Source: Turbatrix aceti (Eukaryota; Nematoda; Chromadorea; Rhabditida; Panagrolaimidae). From it: DNA of 64,000 nt. The position numbers and the translations under genes are program-made. The stretch covers positions 8,742,001 through 8,806,000 of the forward strand of contig OZ017766.1 in assembly GCA_963969345.1 (NCBI GenBank). Direction: 5' to 3'. Of this stretch, positions 23,126 through 34,600 are shown one piece after another (the stretch's first letter is position 1; every line of letters begins with the position of its first letter). The notes below the pieces were generated by a model. It did not search any database and was not told where the DNA came from. It was given only the letters and a program-made list of their open reading frames with translations.

Positions 23126-24164
23126 TAAATGTCCACTAACTTTCATGCTTTATTTTCATTCACACACAACCGGTGGGGTCGGGATTTGAAGGATCATTTT
23201 TTGGATTTTTGTTGATTGAAAACAGGTTTTGGGGGAAATTTGAAAGGAAAAATGCACTTTTGGAATATTCTGCCGATTTTTTTGGTTTAAAATTGATTTT
23301 CAGACAACCTTAAAAAGTCTTTTTTTTTATATTGTAGGAGCTTTTTTTGTTCCAAAAAGTTCAAAAATTGATTTTTGGATTTTTTTAACATTCTAAATTA
23401 TCTAAAATCGAAACATTTATTGCCATTTGTTTTTGTTTCTTTTAACATGAAACTGTATCATGAAACGCTGAAAAAAAAATTTGGATTTTTTTTTTGGATT
23501 TTAGAGAATCGAATCTCTTTTTGGGATTCTTTTTTGGACTTTTTGAACTTTTTCTAATTTGGCAGACATTTACCGTTTTTTTAAATTTTAGACATCGAAT
23601 CCATTTTTTGGACATCCAATCTGGGTCGTTTTTGAAGCTTGAAAGGTGAAATCAAATTTTTTGAGATCCAGAACGGTCAAAAATTAAATTTTGGACTTTT
23701 GAACAGAAAATAATTTTCATGGATGTTTTAGAACGTTGAATCAAATTTTTGAAACATTTGGGCAATTTTTTGGATTCTTTTGACGCAAAAACAATTTTTT
23801 TGTATTTTGGGGCATCAAATTCGTTTATTTTTCTAAATCCAACCGGTGAAGGGGGCGGGGCGGGTTGGGAATCCACATTTTTAGTCTACACCACTCAACA
23901 TAGTCATTACCGAATAACGTGCCAAAAAACTAAAATACTGGTTGTGCATTGCAATTTCTAATATGTTATTTTTTTTTAGATTTTTTTTTGATTCATGGAA
24001 TTTTTTTTTTTTTTTGCATTAACTTTCTTTCTTTCTTTATTTTCCTGGTCATACGTGGTATTGCGCATATTGTCGTCTAGTATACTGTGTGTATGTGTTG
24101 TAACTTGAGAGAAAATACATGAACAATTTTTTTTTTTCATTTGGAAGAAAATTTTTTTTTGTAG
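23126..24164 (+). other. DGK 3' untranslated region or last intron
   Basis: A/T homopolymer-rich sequence without ankyrin-like coding in any frame that I can see. It ends in a polypyrimidine tract and TTTGTAG. It is either 3' UTR of the exon-10 stop form or the intron before the candidate terminal exon. Confidence 0.6.
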
Positions 24165-24258
24165 ACGATTGCCAAATCAAAATCCAACAAGTCAACGACG
24201 CATCAGCGAAACGCTTCGAATTGTGCTGAGTAGCGAATCGCAGGAAACCCATCTGTGA
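24165..24258 (+). CDS. Candidate alternative last exon of DGK with PDZ-ligand tail
   Basis: After a good acceptor (TTTTTTTTTGTAG|A), the frame that begins with one completing base reads RLPNQNPTSQRRISETLRIV, then LSSESQETHL and TGA. The last residues Glu-Thr-His-Leu fit a class I PDZ ligand (S/T-x-hydrophobic). They resemble the Gln-Glu-Thr-Ala-Val end of mammalian DGK zeta. A phase-2 donor after 23091 would make the joined protein about 1586 residues. That donor (GTGTCA) is weak and no transcript is available, so this is a candidate. Confidence 0.45.
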
Positions 24259-25463
24259 TGGTGTCTGTCTACACACACACACACCTGACTGTGCCACCCA
24301 AACATGGCAGACGCATCTTTGACTCCTGGGAGACTTGAAAGGGCACTGGGTTCATAAAATCCAAAAACATTTGAATTTTTTTTGGAAACAAAGATTTTGC
24401 CCTTGCCCAGGAAACTTTCAAGCGTTTGCCTTCTGTCACTTTTTTTTAGCCCGATAGGCACATGCGCATGTTATTGAAACCGGTAACGATACAACTATTA
24501 TTTCTGATATTTCTTCTGTTTCCATTGAAACATGTTTGTAGACAGAGTTTTTTGTAAGTTGAGATGTAGAAACTACTATGACCTCAACTTTTTAATTTTG
24601 AATGTTTTTTTCTTTGGTTTACTGAATTTCGTAAATACAAACTTTTTTTCACGTAGAGAAGCAGATTCGGAGAAGGAACACAAATTGAACACACATTCAA
24701 GCAAATTTAGCACCGTCACCGGATATAGTTACAGTAACCAAAAAATAATTTACAGTAACCTAAAAAAGGCGTTGTGATTCCCGCGCGTTATACAACTGAC
24801 GGCGATTTGGTATAGGCGGTAGCATTTATTTATGTATCACAGTGAAAAAATGCCCAGCTTACTAACCGAAAAGAGAGTATTTTCTCTGGTGTCTCTGCAT
24901 AAGCTTTGATTGGAGACAAAGCATGCATTATGACGTCTGCCTCGGTACTGATCGATAGAGTGAACAGTATTGTATCGGTGGTATCGGTCAGTGCATCTGC
25001 GTCGGCGGTTTCGAAGCAAAACTTTTTTCCCTGAAATTGACGCCAAGAAACGCCGAAAAATCAGTGGTTCCTTTATTTATTATACCACCCGGACCAACGC
25101 CTAAAATTTTCGCAGTTGGTTTTGGGATCAACTGAACGCGTGACTACCACCCTGACAAAGTCGTCACTTTTTTGTTATGACCGGTATGTCAGATACAGTG
25201 TTTTTTTGTGTGATGCAAAAGTTTCTGTCCGGCATGCCAGCATTTTCAAATTCAAACATTCTTTTTTTGTTCAAGAAAAACAGAATAATAATAATAAAAA
25301 TAAATAAAAAAATAAAAAAAAACACTTTGTACAACGGGAATGAGACTGTATCTGTAGCTTCTGATCTTTTTCATCCTTCTTTGGTGTGTAGATGCATACT
25401 CGGTTGGTTGTCGTCATCGGATGCTGCACGTGCAACATCCGGTCGACTGGCAGCAGCAGGCGG
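24259..25463. promoter_or_regulatory. Convergent 3' ends and candidate poly(A) signals
   Basis: The two genes meet tail to tail here. TTTATT at 25072-25077 and 24825-24830 (AATAAA on the minus strand) are candidate signals for the RhoGAP gene. AATAAA words on the plus strand cluster in 25286-25320. A CA repeat lies at 24270-24284. No other gene is seen; the assignment of poly(A) sites is inference. Confidence 0.4.
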
Positions 25464-25664
25464 CTAGACGTAGGAAGTATCCGATCCCGCGCTGAAGATC
25501 ACAGGAGGTTTCGACGACGATCCGGCAGACGACGTCGACGTGTCGGGAGTGATCGTAACCGATGGCGGTCGGGGCAGACGGGTCGCCGAGCCTGCAGAGT
25601 ACATACGATCCCGACCGGTGGGTGGTCGGGTGTCCAGCAGGGGTGAGGGAAGGAAAAATTGGTT
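25464..25664 (-). CDS. RhoGAP exon 17 (residues 1081-1146) with PDZ-ligand-like end
   Basis: Acceptor TTTTTTTAG|A, stop TAG at 25466-25464. Reads N-Q-F-F-L-P-S-P-L-L-D-T-R-P-P ... F-S-A-G-S-D-T-S-Y-V-stop. The last residues Ser-Tyr-Val fit a class I PDZ ligand; human ARHGAP29 (PARG1) is known to bind a PDZ domain of PTPN13 through its C-terminus. Binding here is inference. Confidence 0.85.
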   Translation of the reverse strand, partial: NQFFLPSPLLDTRPPTGRDRMYSAGSATRLPRPPSVTITPDTSTSSAGSSSKPPVIFSAGSDTSYV

Positions 25665-28600
25665 CTAAAAAAATTCGAATCATCAATTAAAAATAAATTC
25701 GTAATTTGATTTTGTTCAAAAAAAACTAAATTTTAATCTTATTTTACTGTTGTTTATAAAAAAACTCCATCGTTTTTTGAAAAACATTTTTATTTATCAT
25801 CAACTTTTTTCAAAAAAATTTTTTTGCAAATAAAAAACATTTTTTTTGGCAAACACATAAAAAAAATTATAATTTAGTTTTAAATTTTTTAAAATGGTCC
25901 GTTTTTTTGGATTAAAAAATTAACCAACAATGTTTTAAAAAAAATTGTTGAATTTAACATTTTTTATATTTATTTGCAAAAAAATTAAAAAAATTTGTTT
26001 GCAAATAAAAAAAATGTAATTTTGTTTTTAATTTTTAAAAAAGTTCAATAATGTAATGTTTAAAAAAAATTGTTTGAAATTAAAAATTTTAAATCAAATT
26101 AAAATTTTTTCTATTAAAATTTTTTGTCTGAATTTTTACATAAATTTTCAAAAAAATTCTTCTTACCTGTTTCATGTCAATGGTCACCTCACCGCTCCTC
26201 AGAGTCTGGGGTCGCGGCGTCGGTGGCTGCTCGCTGACCGGGGACTCATTCGCCGACGCCATCGACGACGGATACCTCTTTTCCAGGGACGCCTGTTTTC
26301 TGGTAGCAAAATCCTTTCGCGCACTCGTCGGCGAGACCAGAATCGACGTCGTATACGTCCGACCGACGTCTGTGGATGAGTTTGTCGATGCTGCAGTCCC
26401 TGCTGAGGCTGTCCTCGTCGCTGGCAGGTAGTGGTGGGTCTGGGTCGACGAACAGCTCGTCAGGATGTTGTCCGCTGCTGGAAAGGGTTACGGTAAATTT
26501 TTAGGAAAAAAAAGAAATTTTAGGACGAGCCTGATTTTTGTAAATGAAAAATTATGGATTTTTCAATTTTCGGTCTTGACAAGAATTTTTTTTCTCATTT
26601 TTAAAAAGTTTACAGTAAATTTTTGCAGAAAAATTATTTCGTGTCAAGACTCAGTTTTTGTAAAAAAACACATTTTATTATTTATCAAAGGCACGTTTTT
26701 CGTGAAAAAAATTCAGTTCTAAAATTTAATTTCAAAATGAAAAAATTTTTTTTTGGCAAAAAAAATTTATTTTCTTTGTCTTGAAAAGAAAATAATTGTT
26801 TTTCTGGGCAAATTTTTTTTAGTTTCGGCAAGGAAGTTTTTTGTCAGTTTTACAGTAATATTTTGACGTTAAAAACAATTTCGTGCTGAGAACCAGTTTT
26901 TTGAATTCGAAAAAAAAATTGGTTAAGGAAACATTTTTATTGCAAAATAATTTTTGTTGGGTCAAGAATCTTGTTAAAAAATTTCAATAACACTTTTCAT
27001 TAAAAAAAATACAAATTTAGATTTTTTACCGTTTCCAGACCCCTCATTTTTGAACTCACATGACTGCAGACTCCTCGAAGCAGGCCGATTGTTGTTATCC
27101 ATGTTCCTAAGCAAATCCGGGGTCGGGGGTTGCTGGGAGACGTTGCTGCTGCTGCAGGGCGTCGTAGCCTCGAGGTCTTCCTCGCCTTCGTAATCATCCT
27201 CCAAATCATCTTCGTCGTCTTCGCCGAGATCTTCTTCTTCCTGTCCGTAGAGTCCATCGACGCTTCCGTCGGCAGCCGATGGAGTTTCGGTCGTGATTGG
27301 GGGCTCTGTGACATCCGAATATCGTTCGAAGAATTCCTTCCAATCTACGCGGGAGTCAACTTCGAAAATTTCCTGAAACAAAAAAAAACTATTTTCGGAG
27401 GAGAAAAAAAATCGTGCTTACGTATGCATTTTTGATGAGTTGCTCGACGACTCTGGATTGCTTGTGCGCATCCATGACAAAGGATGACGTCGATGCGGAT
27501 GTTGGGGGCATCGCTGACGCCGGGGTCATGTCGAGGTGCGCGGAGGGAGGCCAGATGAGCGACGGCGTGATGACCGCTGCCAGGTTGGATGCCGTCATGA
27601 GATTTTTCGCGTGGAACCTGACAAAGTTCGAATTTTTTGATTTCAAATAAAAAAAAAATTATAGTTTTTTTTGGTCTTGAAACGATTTTTTTTTAGTTTC
27701 AAATCAATATTTTTTCAGTTTTTTTTCGCGTGGAACCTGAAAAAGTTCAAATTTTTTGATTTGAAACAAAAAAAATGTCATAATTTTTTTAGTTTTGAAA
27801 CGATTTTTTTAGTTTTGAAACAATTTTCATTCAGTTTTTGTTTAGCGTGGAACCTGAAAAAATTAGAATTTTTTGTTTTGAAACGATTTTTATTAGTTTC
27901 GAAACAAAATTATATTCCATATTAAACCGAAAAGTTTTTGGTTAAAAACATGTTTGTATCGATTCGAAAATAATTTTTTAGTTCTAACACGAAAAAAAGT
28001 TTTTTTGGTCAGAAATACATATTTATTTTTTGGTTTTGAAGCGAAAATATTTTTTTGTCTAGGCACAAATTTTTTGGGTTTTTTTTTGTTTTGACAGACG
28101 AATAAATTAATTTTTTTTTATATTGACGTAAAAAAAATTTGTCAGTTCTTTTTTGGTGTGAGCGGGTATGAATCAGGATTCCTAACACGAAAAAATCGTC
28201 TCGACACGAAAATAATTTTTTTGACTCAAACTGACCACGTGACCCGTTTCAAGTGCAGCATCAAAAATTTCAGAGTATCGTAATTCTGTTCGGGAAGCTT
28301 GGTGGCAAAGAGGTCTTGGAGTTCGGTGATGACCACTTTTGAATCTTCGTCCTAAAAAAAATATCAAATCCATCAATTTTTTTTTCGATAGATAAAAATA
28401 AAAACTGACAATATCAAAATCGAGAAAAGCCTGGTAGAGCTCGAAGCTGAGCAACGGCTCAGGCAACTTTCGGAGGTAGAGCTTGATGACACTTGCCACG
28501 TTTGTCGGATGAACGTCGTCGAGGTTGACGTCATCGGCGTCGTCTGACTGCTCGAATGCCTGGCAGGTTTGTTCGACTTTTGATTTCACGCCACAGATAC

Positions 28601-31600
28601 GGTAGATGCCCTAAACATTTTTTAAAATTTAAAAAAAATTTCAAAAGGTGCAAAAAAATTTAAGCACCAAAAATTTCAAAAAAGGAAATATCAATTTTTA
28701 ATATTTTTTTTAATAAAATTTTTTTTTTGAAACAAAAAATTTTTTTTACGAAAATTATCTCAACACGAATTTTTTTTTTGGTCAGCACAAATTGTTTCGA
28801 TTTTGGTGCAAAAAAATATGTTTTGGTAATTTTTTGGTCTTTCCACAAAAAAATTTTTGGGCAGTTTTTTACGGTTTGGACACGAAATGTTTTTTGGTCT
28901 TGCCGGGAAAAATGTTATCAGTGTTTTTTGTTTGAAAACAAATTTTATAGTACATTTTCTAAAAAAAATATTCAAGAACGAAAAAAAAAATTTTTTGAAA
29001 GCTCTTTTGACCCCAAAAAAATTCTAAATGTGCAAATACTAATTTTTTTTACTAAAAAAATTACTCACCTTACACGTCATTCCGTGTCTCTGAATTTCAT
29101 CAACGCATTTTTCGATGATGATTGGAACCTTGCATTTCTGGAGCTCGAGATGGCTCTTGAGGGGAACGCCAAAGATGCTCACGCGTCTCGACGAATCGAC
29201 GAAAGGTTTGGCATTTGGACCACACGCGACGGCGTTGTGGGGTAGGCACTTTTTGTGCCACGATAGACCACACGTAGAGCACTTGACGGTTTCGCTGAGG
29301 AGAGATACCCGGTCGCAGTGGACGCACTTTATTACCTGTCGTGTTCGAACTAATTTGTGGGATCTGAAAAAAATTTTTTTAGAAACTTTTGGCACTATTA
29401 TTGGATTTTTCATTTCAATTTTATTACGTAAATTTTTTTGTTTTTAAACTAAAAATTAAATTTTTTTCGTGCCAAAATCAAAACTTTTTTTCAGCGAAAA
29501 AATTTTTTTTTCGGCACAGAAAAAAAAAAATCAATTTTGTGCAAGAAAAAAATTTTTCCGGTACATTTTCAGACTTTCAGACTTTTTTTTCACTCTGAAA
29601 ACCGACAAAAAAATTTGCTTTCACAATTAATTTTAAAAAAAATCTAAAAAGTGTGTTGGATCAAAAACAAGTTTGACGCAAAAAAAAAAGATTTTTCTTG
29701 TCAGAACCAAAAATTCTGACAAAAAATTATTTTCGAACGTAAAAATGGCACGAAAAATTATTTTCGAACGTAAAAATGTTTTTTGTGGTTTTGACACAAA
29801 AAAAGTTGAAATTTTTAGTCAAATCAAAATTTTTTAGCGAAAAAATGAATTTCGTAAAAATATTTTTTTACGAATAAATTAATTTCGTAAAAATATTTTT
29901 TAACGAAAAAATAAAATTCGTAAAAACACTTTTTTTAACGAAAAAATTAATTTCGTAAAAATATTTTTTAACAAAAAAAAAATTCGTAAAAATATACTTT
30001 TTTTAATAAATAAAAAAAATCTGCAAGAAACAAAACAAACTTGGTAGGTTCGGTGTACTCAACCGTGCTGCTGCTCTGGTCAAAGAGACGCCCGACGCTG
30101 CGCTTTGGCTTTCGGTGGTGTTGGGTGTTGATGATGAGTCCGTAGTGCTCGATCTCGTTGAGCGCGTTCCTCCGTTGACGGGCAATCGCCGACGCCGATG
30201 ACGTCGTACTCGACCGACCACCGAGCGAAGTCGTTGCCGTCCCAATTCCAATTCCGATTCCGCCGTGGATACTGCTTCCCCCAGCCTCATCCTCGGTCAC
30301 GGGGCAGTCGTGGCGTAGCAGCGAACTCGACGACACCGATCGACCCGGGAGATTCTGGAGAAACGACATAAACTCGCTGCCTGGCTGATAGTGGTTGGCA
30401 GCATCGGCTAGCGTCGCGTATTTGGCAGGATACGATGTCCACAGGCTGCCGAATGTTTCGAGGAATCGCACCGTTCCAGTTTTTGTCGCGCGATCGCAGC
30501 CTATTATTTCGTGGCAGAGTTGTGTTACGTTTTTGGTCTGAAAAAAAAAATTACATTAATGATAAAAATACATATTATTTAAAAAAATGATGATGATAAT
30601 GATGGGATGATTCAGGGTCGGGGAAAGAAAAGATGGGGCAACGATCGGGAAAAGAAGCGCCTCGCTTGCTCTATTTTTTCGATGACGTTCAACGTTCAGA
30701 CCGCTCACAAATCAAATAAATAAATAACAGAATTTTTATTTAGAAATGAATAATAAAAAAACCAAAAAGAGACCAAAAACGGAAGAAAATTGACATTTAA
30801 AATAGTCGAAAAAAAGTTGTTTTGTATAAATATAAAAATAGTTTTTGTGTTCAAAAACCACAGTTTTTTCAAGTTTTAAAATAATATTATAAATATAATT
30901 TTTTTTACATAAAAATATTTTTTTGCATGAAAAAATGTAACTTTCACGCTTAAAATTGTGTTACTTTTTTTTCAAATTACAAAAAAATTCTAAACTTCAA
31001 AAATTGTATTTGAAAAAATTTTTATTTTAAATTTTAATAAGTTAGTAAATTAAAACAAGCGTTTTTACAAATAAATTTTAATAAATTTTAATAAAAAATT
31101 GTTCAATAAAATTATTTTAAGACCCACTCTGCGAGCCGATTTATTTCCGACGACACAGGCATTTTACACCTTCCAATGTTTTGTGCCATAATTGTAGGCA
31201 TCTATGGGGAGGGTCCAAATACCCATATCAAAATTTTTTTAGAAGGCGGATTCCGGAGCTACGGCTTCTGGAAGCTTTCGACGTCGAATTTTCAAAATGC
31301 TTCAAAAAATCTGATTTTTGGTATACAGGGGTATCTTGGCACGAGAAATCGACTGGTGTATTTAGTTTTCTCAAAAAACATCTGACTTTTTTGAAAAAAT
31401 GTGATTTCTGGTTTTTCCGCCCGTTTTTGTCCGTTGCTTGGCTCCAGCATACGTATTTTGCCCGATGCGGCCGTTTTCACAGTTAATTCTAACAGCACAT
31501 ATTGTTATCTCTCTCAGGAAGTCAAAAAAACAATTTATTTCGATCATTATTTCTGGTTGCGAATTTTTTTATGCCGCCAACTCAAGCAAAAACGGGTGAA

Positions 31601-34600
31601 AAAAGTGAGAAAGTGGTGTGCGCCATGCATGCGCTGCAGCACGGCGCGCACTCGCATGTTGCGCGCACAAAGAGCAGGCACAGAGACGTAAATCTGTGCG
31701 TTTTTTCACCCGTTTTTGCTTGAGTTGGCGGCATAAAAAAATTCGAAACAAAAAATAATGATCGAAATAAATTGTTTTTTTGACTTCCTGAGAGAGATAA
31801 CAATATGTGCTGTTAGAATTAACTGTGAAAACGGCCGCATCGGGCAAAATACGTATCCTGGAGCCAAGCAACGGACAAAAACGGGCGGAAAAACCAGAAA
31901 TCACATTTTTTCAAAAAAGTCAGATGTTTTTTGAGAAAATTAAATACACCAGTCGATTTCTCGTGCCAAGATACCCCTGTATACCAAAAATCAGAATTTT
32001 TTAAACATTTTGAAAATTTGACGTCGAAAGCTTCCAGAAGCCGTAGCTCCAGAATCCGGCTTCTAAAAAAATTTTGATATGAGTATTTGGACCCTCCCCA
32101 TAGATGCCTACAATTATGGCACAAAACATTGGAAGGTGTAAAATGCCTGTGTCGGACGCTCCACCTTACTAATAAAAAAGCTCACAGAGGGGGTCTTAAG
32201 AGACAGTCCACGACAGGATTTCGGAATAAGGGGGAGAGCCCGACAAGGCTTTTTTACAACTTAAAATGTTTTAAGCCAGAATTGTTCCCCACCCCTAAAA
32301 ACCTCTAAATCGCCGATACACAGATTTTTAAACACATCGGATTCTGTAGTTTTGGCTTCTGGAAGTTTTTGACAAAAATCGATGCCACGAGCTTCGCTAT
32401 AGTGGAAAAATGCTGAAAATTTTATAAGAGGGGTTTTGAGGGACGGGGAACACGAAGTCGTACTCAGATAATTTTTATCGTTACGGTAATTGCTGATTAC
32501 CGTATAAAATGTGTGGTTTTTTGGTCACCACTGGCGGGGTTCTCCGAGGGGAGTACATTGTGATAGCACATCTTGTAGCCCGTGTTTCGGCGCTTCGAAT
32601 GACGTAACACGCGAAAAAAAGGAGTGACCGGAAAGCGGTCATCCATGGGCTTTTATAGCGCGCACTCAAGAAAACGCGCGCGATCAGCTTCTTTTTCTCT
32701 TCAAACAAGCTTGCGCGCGCATAAAAGGAGTCATGTTCAAAAAAAGGCCCTGAAGCCAATTTTTGTTTCGTACATCCACGGTCACTTTGGTAGGCTTTGG
32801 CATGTCCCAGATATCACTTTAAGCCACGTGCACCTTTTATCGGATTATTTTGCACAAAGTTACAACGTTTGAAAGTTTCATGTTTTTTCAATGCCTGTGG
32901 CGATGCCCAATATTGTCAGATAAAAAGCCTGAAAAGCTAGAATCAATCTTTGGGACATGCTAAAGTCTACCAAAGTGACCGCGAGCATAAAAAACAAAAA
33001 TTGGCTTCAGGGCCTTTTTTTGAACATGACACCGTGAATGCGCGCGCACGCTCTTTTTTTGTCACTTGAAGCGAAATTGTGCGCGTTTTCTTGAGTGCGC
33101 GCCATAAAAGCCCATGGATGACCGTTTTCCGGTCACTCCTTTTTTTCGTGTGTTACGTCATTCGAAGCGCCGAAACACGGGCTACAATATATGCTATCAC
33201 AATGTACTCCCCTCGGAGAACCCCGCCAGTGGTGACCAAAAAACCACACATTTTATACGGTAATCAGCATTTACTGTAACGATAAAAAATATCTGAGTAC
33301 GACTTCGTGTTCCCTGTCCCTCAAAACCCCTCTCATAAAATTTTCAGCGTTTTTCCTCTATAGCGAAGCTCGTGGCATCGATTTTTGTCAAAACCTTTCA
33401 GAAGCCAAAACTACAGAATCCGATGTGTTTAAAAATCTGTGCATCGGTGATTTAGAGGTTTTTAGGGATGGGGAACAATTCTGGCTTAAAACATTTGAAG
33501 TTGTAAAAAAGCCTTGTCGGCCGTCCGAAATCCTGTCGTGGACTGCCTCTTAACATTTTTTTTTATTTTTAAAAATTTTCAAAAATGTCAACAAAAATTT
33601 TAAATTAATATTTAAATAAAAAAAATAATCGAAACTCAAAATGAAATTTTTTTATGTCTAATTTTTTTTTAAAAAGATACGTTTTTCGTTTAAAAAATTG
33701 CAAAAAAAAAATTTTTTTTTTACTTTTTTTTGAAACTCGATCGAATCATTCACGCAGACCCAAAAATTGCATTTGCACGACAGTAAGCCAAATCAACATT
33801 GATATCAACAATCTCAGAACACATCAGAATCCCAGAAACCCCCGAAGAATTTTTTTCAACACTCAGAGTTCGTGTGAAAGTACTTATATACATACTTTAA
33901 CACCCCCCCCCCACGCCGCCGCCGGCTTGAAAAAAAAGTTCAAAATGCCATCCATTCAAGTCAAAGACAACAATTTACGCCGCTTGCTTCTAAATAAACT
34001 GGTCTTCCTGGTTCGCTCATGGCAACGACGTCACGAACCTTACACGAACGTATACATACTATTATGTAGACCCAGACGGTGGTGAGTGAGTGACGATGGT
34101 CACTAAAGTCTAACAAGGTTAAAAATGCCGCCAAAACAAGCGCCAACAGGAGAGCAATTAGCATTCGTGATGCTTTTGATGCCGCAACACAACACAACAA
34201 ACACGCACGCTGCCGAGGCCGATGCCGTTGCCGGGGTCGTTGCAGGCGAAGGAGGCAAAGACGACCCCCTCATTCCCACCAATGCACCACGCCACTATCA
34301 CGCTTGACGTCTCGTTTGCTTCTTGCTCATTCATTCGCTCGGGGTGGCCTCTTCTGGACTCATTAAAAAATTACACACAACAAAACGAACGAGCGACGAC
34401 GATCCGAAGAGTCAGTCAGAAACGCATCTTTGAAGGCGGCGTCTGCTACTAAATTATCCACGGTATCGGTCATCAGGGTTCACTTCAGAAAAAGAAAAAA
34501 AAATTGAAAATTGCTTCGAGTACCAAAATCCAAAAAAAATGACTCTGATGCGAAACAAAAAAATGTTTTGGCACGAAAATTTTTTGTTTAAAAGAAAAAA

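Noticed and set aside
22902..23189. Alternative frame through the end of kinase exon 10
   Set aside because: Would need an unsupported frameshift; the accepted frame continues from exon 9 in phase and has the acidic and basic segments expected of a tail.
31176..32124. Mirror-image open frames of 73-111 codons
   Set aside because: They arise because both arms of the foldback are the same sequence; no protein family is recognised.
33900..34450. GC-richer patch with open frames on both strands, possible lost exon
   Set aside because: No splice-consistent frame, no domain, and the flanking RhoGAP exons join in phase without it.
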